Source of the DNA: Sipunculus nudus
Lineage: Eukaryota > Annelida > Sipuncula > Golfingiida > Sipunculidae
Length of the DNA stretch: 64,000 bases
Assembly (NCBI GenBank): GCA_026874595.1
Contig: CM049311.1
Coordinates: forward strand, 45,759,676 to 45,823,675
Direction: 5' to 3'
The notes beneath the pieces are model-generated. The model had not been told where the DNA came from and did not search any database. It saw only the letters and a program-made list of their open reading frames with translations. The position numbers and the translations under genes are program-made. Positions 56,101 through 64,000 of this stretch are shown here, one piece after another (the first letter of the stretch is position 1; each line of letters begins with the position of its first letter).

Positions 56101-59100
56101 TATGTCCAAGGGTCCCTGTCATTGGTATGTAGTGTATGTTCAAGGGTCCCTGTCATTGGTATGTAGTGTATGTCCAAGGGTCCCTGTCATTGGTATGTAG
56201 TGTATGTTCAAGGGTCCCTGTCATTGGTATGTATTTTGTGTTCAAGGACGACTTTCATTGGTATGTACTGTATGTTAAATCGTCACTGTCATTGGTATTT
56301 ATTTTATGTTCAAGGGTAACTGTCACTGGTATGTACTGTACGTTGAGGGGGTCACTGTCATTGGTATGTATTTTGTGTCCATGTCATTGGTATGTTATTT
56401 TTTAAGGGTCACTCTCTTTGGCATGTACTTTATGTTCAAGGGTCACTGTCATTTGTATCTTCGTTATTTTCCATTGGGCACGTCATTGGTTGGTACTTTA
56501 GTCTTTATGTTCAACTTGAAGGGTCACTGTCATTGGTATGTATTTTGTGGTCAAGGGTCACTGTCTTTGGTATGTAACTTAGTTTCAAGGGTCACTCTCA
56601 TTGGTAGGTACTTTATGTTCAAGGGTTACTGTCATTGGTATGTAGTGTATGTCCAAGGGTCCCTGTCATTGGTATGTAGTGTATGTTCAAGGGTCCCTGT
56701 CATTGGTATGTAGTGTATGTCCAAGGGTCCCTGTCATTGGTATGTAGTGTATGTTCAAGGGTCCCTGTCATTGGTATGTAGTGTATGTCCAAGGGTCCCT
56801 GACATTGGTATGTAGTGTATGTTCAAGGGTCCCTGTCATTGGTATGTAGTGTATGTTCAAGGGTCCCTGTCATTGGTATGTAGTGTATGTCCAAGGGTCC
56901 CTGTCATTGGTATGTATTTTGTGGTCAAGGGTCACTGTCATTGGTATGTAGTGTATGTTCAAGGGTCCCTGTCATTGGTATGTAGTGTATGTCCAAGGGT
57001 CCCTGTCATTGGTATGTATTTTGTGGTCCAGGGTCACTGTCTTTGGTATGTACGTTATTTTCAAGGATCACTCTCATTGGTAGGTACTTTATGTTCAAGG
57101 GTTACTGTCATTGGTATGTAGTGTGTGTCCAAGGGTCCCTGTCATTGGTATGTAGTGTATGTCCAAGGGTCCCTGTCATTGGTATGTATTTTGTGGTCAA
57201 GGGTCACTGTCATTGGTATGTAGTGTATGTTCAAGGGTCCCTGTCATTGGTATGTATTTTGTGGTCAAGGGTCACTGTCTTTGGTATGTACGTTATTTTC
57301 AAGGATCACTCTCATTGGTAGGTACTTTATGTTCAAGGGTTACTGTCATTGGTATGTAGTGTGTGTCCAAGGGTTACTGTCATTGGTATGTAGTGTATGT
57401 TCAAGGGTACCTGTCATTGGTATGTAGTGTATGTCGAAGGGTCCCTGTCATTGGTATGTAGTGTATGTTCAAGGGTCCCTGTCATTGGTATGTAGTGTAT
57501 GTCCAAGGGTCCCTGTCATTGGTATGTAGTGTATGTTCAAGGGTCCCTGTCATTGGTATGTAGTGTATGTTCAAGGGTCCCTGTCATTGGTATGTAGTGT
57601 ATGTTCAAGGGTCCCTGTCATTGGTATGTATTTTGTGTTCAAGGACGACTTTCATTGGTATGTACTGTATGTTAAATCGTCACTGTCATTGGTATTTATT
57701 TTATGTTCAAGGGTAACTGTCACTGGTATGTACTGTACGTTGAGGGGGTCACTGTCATTGGTATGTATTTTGTGTCCATGTCATTGGTATGTTATTTTTT
57801 AAGGGTCACTCTCTTTGGCATGTACTTTATGTTCAAGGGTCACTGTCATTGGTATCTTCGTTATTTTCCATTGGGCACTGTCATTGGTTGGTACTTTAGT
57901 CTTTATGTTCAACTTGAAGGGTCACTGTCATTGGTATGTATTTTGTGGTCTAGGGTCACTGTCTTTGGTATGTACGTTATTTTCAAGGGTCACTCTCATT
58001 GGTAGGTACTTTATGTTCAAGGGTTACTGTCATTGGTATGTAGTGTATGTCCAAGGGTCCCTGTCATTGGTATGTAGTGTATGTTCAAGGGTCCCTGTCA
58101 TTGGTATGTAGTGTATGTCCAAGGGTCCCTGTCATTGGTATGTAGTGTATGTTCAAGGGTCCCTGTCATTGGTATGTAGTGTATGTCCAAGGGTCCCTGT
58201 CATTGGTATGTAGTGTATGTTCAAGGGTCCCTGTCATTGGTATGTATTTTGTGTTCAAGGACGACTTTCATTGGTATGTACTGTATGTTAAATCGTCACT
58301 GTCATTGGTATTTATTTTATGTTCAAGGGTAACTGTCACTGGTATGTACTGTACGTTGAGGGGGTCACTGTCATTGGTATGTATTTTGTGTCCATGTCAT
58401 TGGTATGTTATTTTTTAAGGGTCACTCTCTTTGGCATGTACTTTATGTTCAAGGGTCACTGTCATTGGTATCTTCGTTATTTTCCATTGGGCACTGTCAT
58501 TGGTTGGTACTTTAGTCTTTATGTTCAACTTGAAGAGTCACTGTCATTGGTATGTATTTTGTGGTCAAGGGTCACTGTCTTTGGTATGTACGTTATTTTC
58601 AAGGGTCACTCTCATTGGTATGTGCGTTATTTTCAAGGGTCACTCTCATTGGTAGGTACTTTATGTTCAAGGGTTACTGTCATTGGTATGAACTTTAGGT
58701 TCAAGGATCCCTGTCAAGCGTATATACTTTTTTTTCAAGGGTCACTATCAATGGTACGTTCCTCAGTGTTCAAGGGACACTGATATTGGTATGTACTTTA
58801 TGTTCAAGGGTCACTGTCATTGGTATCTTCGTTATTTTCCATGGGGCACTGTCATTGGTTGGTACTTTAGTCTTTATGTTCAACTTGAAGGGTCACTGTC
58901 ATTGGTATGTATTTTGTGGTCAAGGGTCACTGTCTTTGGTATGTACGTTATTTTCAAGGGTCAATCTCATTGGTATGTACGTTATTTTCAAGGGTCACTC
59001 TCATTGGTAGGTACTTTATGTTCAAGGGTTACTGTCATTGGTATGAACTTTAGGTTCAAGGATCCCTTGTCAAGCGTATATACGTTTTTTTTTCAAGGGT

Positions 59101-59330
59101 CACTATCAATGGTACGTTCCTCTGTGTTCAAGGGACACTGATATTGGTATGTACTTTGTGTTCATGGGTCATTTCTATGTACCTTTTATGTTGAATGGTC
59201 ACTGACATTGATATGAAGGTCCAGCGTGACTGACCCACTGACATTGGTAAGTACTTCTTGTTTCAGGGTCACTGAAATTTGTATTTACTTTATGTTCAAC
59301 GGTCACTGGCATTTATATGTACTGTTTAAA
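53167..59330. repeat. 34-bp minisatellite, about 180 units, with a repeated composite cassette
   Basis: The unit is GTCCCTGTCATTGGTATGTA followed by GTGTATGTTCAAGG (34 bp), alternating GTTCAAGG and GTCCAAGG variants. Six copies of a ~330-bp cassette of diverged units (marker TGTTAAATCGTCACTG, then GTACGTTGAGGGGGTCACTG, then TCTTCGTTATTTTCCAT) occur with the marker at about 53813, 54361, 55690, 56275, 57669 and 58287. A partial one begins near 58790. The block around 53400-54020 recurs 1878 bp downstream with shared private variants. Units decay towards 59330. Open frames of 60-154 codons here are by-products. Confidence 0.96.
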
Positions 59331-62300
59331 TTAGAAACATTAGACAGGCACTGATATAGAACACCGCTGTTGGTGTATAAACATCCCCTCTGAAGGTCTT
59401 GTGGCGTCATATGGTTGTCGTCACTGGGTTAGTATCACTTACCCCTCAATAATCATTGCTGTTTCCTGCAATATTACTTTGTTTGCGAGTACAGGGGAGG
59501 AGACCACAGTTCATTATATTTAAGTTAGCTGACTTGGAGGATTATAGCTCCTGTGACACGTGTAAGTCAATAAAGCACGCTGCAGCTGGCGGGGCTGCAG
59601 TTAAACAGGTTTACCAGATCAACAGGCACCCAGCAAACCATAAAGACTCTCCATAAGACCAGCGATGTCCCCGGACTCCCACCTCACCCCAACCAGTGTC
59701 ACACACAGCTTCCACGGGTCCCGGCTCACAGCGCCATATTCTCCTCAGCTCCGGCAGTTGCCCCCGTGATCCGGGGCGCCAGTTTCTGCTTATCGCATGT
59801 TTACAGGTTCCTTTAGTGTGTTTTAGATGGCGTTTCTGGAAAGTTTTATGGACAGAAAAGAAGCCGGTGGTTATCTTCTGCATTATTGTACGATATGAAC
59901 GCTGTTTATCACGACCCGAACCTGAAATATGTGCTCGTATTCAAACAGGATTCTTCATTTTGAGTGCGGGTGTCATGCACGGACAGCTTTTAAATCTTAC
60001 AATATAAAACCAGGACCTGCGTATTAGTAGAAGTAGACACGCCTGCTGGGCCGCGTGCGTGGTTAACACGTACGTCGACTGGTGCTGGGATAACGGACAC
60101 GGTTACGGTCTCCCTGTGTGGTAAATGACCGTGTGTGTGTGATAGGAGTCAGACATGGAGGGAGGATGTATTTTATATATGGTACAAGGGGGGGGGGGGG
60201 CGGTATAAGGGACAGAGAGAGACAGAGAGAGGATGTAGAATAGTACATATGTACATTTACGCCGTAATGGCGCATATTGCCAATCTGGAGCATAATTTAA
60301 AATTAATGCATCTTATTGGAAAATTCCGCTCTCTTTATCTGTATATTAAGCGCTTATTCATCTATTTTTTTTAGATTTATACCCCCCCCGGTAAATAAAA
60401 CGATAAGAACCTCAAAGGATGTTAACCGGCTAAGTTCTGGTAAGGTGTCGGTTTTCAATATGCCTGATTTGATTCTTATAATAGTTTCGTGATCGCTCAT
60501 TGTCTCGGTGTTTGATTTAACAAGAGAACAATTTTCGCTTTTATAGGAAAAGCTGAGGTTATATTTAGAATTCTATCAATATCTGCTGGTTGGCTTATTT
60601 GTTTGGGGGGTCTAAAAAAAAAGATAAAAAGGTCTTCTGTATTTTTAAAACAGAATCGAGTTTATGTGATTAATAATTTTTAATTTGCCATGTCACTTTA
60701 TATTCCTTTCATACACGACACCAATTTTCTCTTTCATCCAAGTCCAACATTCCGAATGGTAGATGATGCCAGTGATGAGGCAGGGTTACAGAGTTCCTCT
60801 TTTAAGCTGTTCCGCATGCTCCCCCAAACAGGAAAATTCGGATAAATAAATCGGCTTTGTCAGATGCAATTACTCACAGCCCTTTAAGACCGTGGTATTG
60901 GAATTTATATTGCGGCTAATACAGGGGCTCAGGCGGTCCCGGCGCGGCAGGATAGCCTGGGGATTTGTAGACACTGACCGGCCGGCACCTGTAGACGAGA
61001 CGGCGATTATCCAAGTATAAATCAACGCTTTTTATGCTTTGACCTGGCCAAAATGGCCTCCGTCACCATTAAGTCCGCCTACAGGTTGTATGATGGCACA
61101 TTAGCTAAGAAGACTGGATTGGTTACAAAAATGCATGGACCAAAGTTCAGAGATATTCTTTTGCAAATATGCTGGATATTTTTCTCATGAAAATGTTAAT
61201 ATGTTATGGCATATGCACGAAATTCGGCCAAGAGAGGGTCAGTTACTTACACCCATGTAACTGACTTGTTTGCCTTCAGCTAGGAGTCAAGAGGTGTCAT
61301 CCTTCTGATGACGTCATTATACGGACGGTATAGATAAGCATGCGGTCTCAGAGGTTCATTATGATGCCCGTTTGATGAATTTTAAAACAGGATTACGCCG
61401 ATTTTGACATGTGACAAAAATCGTGGGTTTGTCTGTCTAATATTCGAGTTGTTAGTCGGGGGTTGGGGTGGGGGTACCAGAATGAATTGTCTATAGTAGG
61501 CATACAAGTTTTTATATGGGTTTGTGATGGTAGGTGTCCATTGATACAGTTGAGATTGGTTGTCCCCACGACGAACTTGGGCAATTTTTATGATATGTAA
61601 ATTAGGGTCGCAATTGACGAAAAGTCTCAAGAACTAACCTTTAAAACTGGTTAAACATTGTGATTCAAATAAAAGCACAGTAACAACATTTACTAATTGA
61701 TACCTAATACTTATGAAAGGAAGCTGGTCCACTTTTGTCCTCAGTGTGCTCTGACACCGCTTTACGTATGTACCGTACCTCATTGTAAAAGTTATTGTTC
61801 CCGCAGTGACCTCGCCGATATTAGCATTTAATGTTCACATAATTTTAAATGATTTTTGCATTTTTATTTTTAATAGCGATGAGGTTACAGCCGGACTGCA
61901 TTCGGCAATGACCGGAATGTTTACATCGTCGACTCCATGCAGAGCAGGACTAAGGTCTATTGTGCATATGAATATAACCCCTGCTGTTAGTGACGGATTT
62001 AGGCATGTTTGGCCTGACATTTGACCCAGTCACTGATCCGCTTGCATTGTCAGTAAATGTAGAAGAAAGCAATATAAAAAAAAACAAACAAAAAAGAACA
62101 TGTGACTCTCGATCCTTTGGCAATCATTTATTATGTTAACATGCAATGATGGTTAATCCCTAAATTTATCCAGGTAATCCTTTTGCAAAATGTTAAGTGA
62201 CCACAAGGGTCTCTGCATGCACTATCAACTTGCGTTTACAAATATGTTCAAGAATTCTGGAAACAGCTGTATCCCGTAAACTCTCCAAGAAAGCACGTGA

Positions 62301-64000
62301 ATATGTTTCTGTTTATATTTACAAAACCGCGTCACAGATATAACACCGCAAAATGTATAAGAATGTGACAAAATGTCAACAAAGACATTACCAGGCCGAT
62401 AATCGAAACGGCTCCGCCCCGCAGACCTTTCATCAACATTTCATTAAATGAAATCTGTTTCTTTTCTTTAAATGATTTTTCTACTTTAAGTACATAATTT
62501 TTAGTCCCTACGAACTACATTATCCCTTATTTTGAGTGTTTTCTCAACTTAATTATACATCATTTGTCCCTACACAACACATTATTCCTTTTCCACCTTA
62601 TAAACATCATTTAGTCCCTACAAAACACATTGATGATAATTTTTAATCTCTTTTAACCCTTAAAAGGTTGCAGCGGATGAAAAAGGGGGGGGGGAGGGGA
62701 GCGCCCCCCCCCTCTTTGAGCCGCTTCTGCTACAAACGAGGTATATATATGCATATTCCCATTACTTTTTTTAGAACAGTTACCTTAAAGTTAAAATATA
62801 CATTTAATTCATCCTTCATATCTTCCCTACATTAATCTTTTATACTTTATATACGTCTAAAAATAATATATTTGTAACCAGTCAAAGATCTTCGAAAATC
62901 TGAATGCCCCGCGTCTAATTCCGTTTCGCAAATGTAAACATCATCACTGACCAAGCCTTCAAGGTGAACATGTACCAATGAATGAATTTCTTGTCACGAG
63001 CACAGTGCCACAAAATAAATGAAAAAAAATTTGAACATATCTTATTGAGATATTATCCTACTTAAAATCTTCAAATCTATTTTAACTTTTAGAATGAAAA
63101 AAAAAAAATGAGTCAACATCATTCCTCATTTCATTTGATACCCCCCCCCCCTCCTCGATAAAAAGCCCGGTTACCAGTTTTATTATTATCAGCTAGTTTA
63201 TGATAAACATACCTACCACTGTTCATATGTCACTTCTCAGACGAGCGACGGCCAGATGAGCCGACCAATGAGAGTTTAGCCGACTTAATGCGAGCCGCTC
63301 CCCACCCCACTCCCAGCCCCCACCCCAACCCCGATCCCTGCAAGCGGGGGTGACCGATTCAAAACATGCCCATCTATCCGTGTCAGCTGCTGGTTATATA
63401 CGTGGTAAGAGACCGAAACGCGAGTATAGATTCTGTGCAAAAACTTGGTTCGTGCAATTCTGTCGGAATAAACAGTTAATACTGCTGGTCGCTCAGGGCC
63501 TCTGACACTCGTTTCTTACCTTTACTCTTTATTACTATTACAGTCGTATTATCTTAATTATATGATTTCAAAGGCCTGTGGTCCACCAGAACGAAACCAC
63601 TCTTCTAAAACCGTTTGACCCAATTAAGTTAACTATTTTCTCCAACAGTATCTCAAATTATTACAGTATTTCGGACATAGAATTAAGCTTTCATATTTCC
63701 CAAATATGTTTGAAAAAGTTTGTTTTATATCTTCAACAATAAAGCCATTAATGATTGACTGACACGGAGAGACCACATTTAATACAAATGTCATTTTTGA
63801 AATATTTGACAAAAAGAGGAATCAGCAGTTATTTTGTTGAGAGCGTATATACGGCAATCCCGGACTGGTGTTCGGGATGAAACGATATACATATATAGGA
63901 CAGTCAAGAGAACAAGTTTTTTTTTATAAAAAGTACACAGAATTGTTAAAATAACAAATGTCATTTAAACCTGTTTTATATTTTTAATGAAAATTTAACT
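59331..64000. other. mostly unique DNA, no confident gene
   Basis: Two G+C-richer islands (about 59650-59790 and 60920-61110) stand out from AT-rich surroundings. Overlapping frames at 59611-60007 on both strands show no domain. A perfect CRE palindrome TGACGTCA lies at 61309-61316. A frame at 61876-62023 after an acceptor-like TTTTTAATAG is open to a stop but unrecognised. G and C runs occur near 60188, 62685-62710 and 63141, and a C-rich stretch at 63300-63350. Confidence 0.5.
61053..61190 (+). CDS. small open frame or first-exon candidate, 45 codons
   Basis: ATG at 61053 sits in a favourable context (CCAAAATGG) at the end of a G+C-rich island. The frame begins MASVTIKSAYRLYDG and ends with TGA at 61188-61190. 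TATAAAT lies at 61016-61022, rather close to the start codon. Alternatively the coding part could stop at TACAG/GTTGTA, a weak splice donor near 61084. The first ten codons use G/C-rich third positions and later ones do not, which favours a short exon over a complete small protein. No homologue is recognised. Confidence 0.25.
   Translation: MASVTIKSAYRLYDGTLAKKTGLVTKMHGPKFRDILLQICWIFFS

Noticed and set aside
53421-59141. Cys/Val/Tyr-rich open frames up to 154 codons as membrane proteins
   Set aside because: They follow the 34-bp unit through all three frames and lack starts or composition independent of the repeat.
59611-60007. Overlapping 90- and 103-codon frames on opposite strands as genes
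   Set aside because: No domain, no splice or start signals, and they sit in a G+C-richer island where stops are rarer by chance.

Overview
The window looks like intergenic DNA from an animal nuclear genome. It is AT-rich, has no operon-like gene packing, carries long tandem arrays and microsatellites, and contains decayed animal-type retroelements: a Ty3/gypsy copy, two further LTRs and an APE-type non-LTR element. The mix fits a mollusc or another lophotrochozoan, but that placement is an inference. I found no intact host protein-coding gene, and only two weak coding candidates (3-89 and 61053-61190).

Layout. 1-2.5 kb: unique AT-rich DNA. 2.5-7.6 kb: three abutting minisatellites (units of 45, 36 and about 38 bp); the 36-bp array carries an uninterrupted 1133-codon frame. 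8.7-9.7 kb: an old, degenerate ~46-bp array. 9.7-11.3 kb: a scatter of CAGGTA motifs. 11.3-15.9 kb: AT-rich DNA with (TA)n tracts. 15.9-19.1 kb: a 41-bp array of about 75 units. 20.66-21.24 kb: a solo LTR with a 4-bp target duplication. 21.96-22.5 kb: a possible MITE. 22.7-36.85 kb: a decayed non-LTR retrotransposon split by a 12.9-kb array of 161/163-bp units. 39.2-40.5 kb: a nested 86-bp (4 x ~21.5) array. 40.75-46.46 kb: a Ty3/gypsy element with both LTRs, its reverse-transcriptase core missing and its integrase cut short. 49.66-50.88 kb: a second LTR element on the minus strand (LTR, tRNA-Pro-like primer site, gag fragment). 53.2-59.3 kb: a 34-bp array with a repeated composite cassette. 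59.3-64 kb: mostly unique DNA.

Main result. The 161/163-bp satellite is not an independent sequence. Its unit is a piece of the retrotransposon's own ORF2, from the linker between endonuclease and reverse transcriptase. The left flank of the array reads as endonuclease C-terminus plus linker, and the right flank resumes at the start of reverse transcriptase. About 80 copies therefore grew in place from one internal segment of one LINE copy. The founder junction shows short microhomology, and the array has higher-order blocks of 5 and 7 units.

Tandem arrays together fill roughly 45% of the window. There is no gene circuit to describe; the shared themes are local tandem amplification and retroelement decay.
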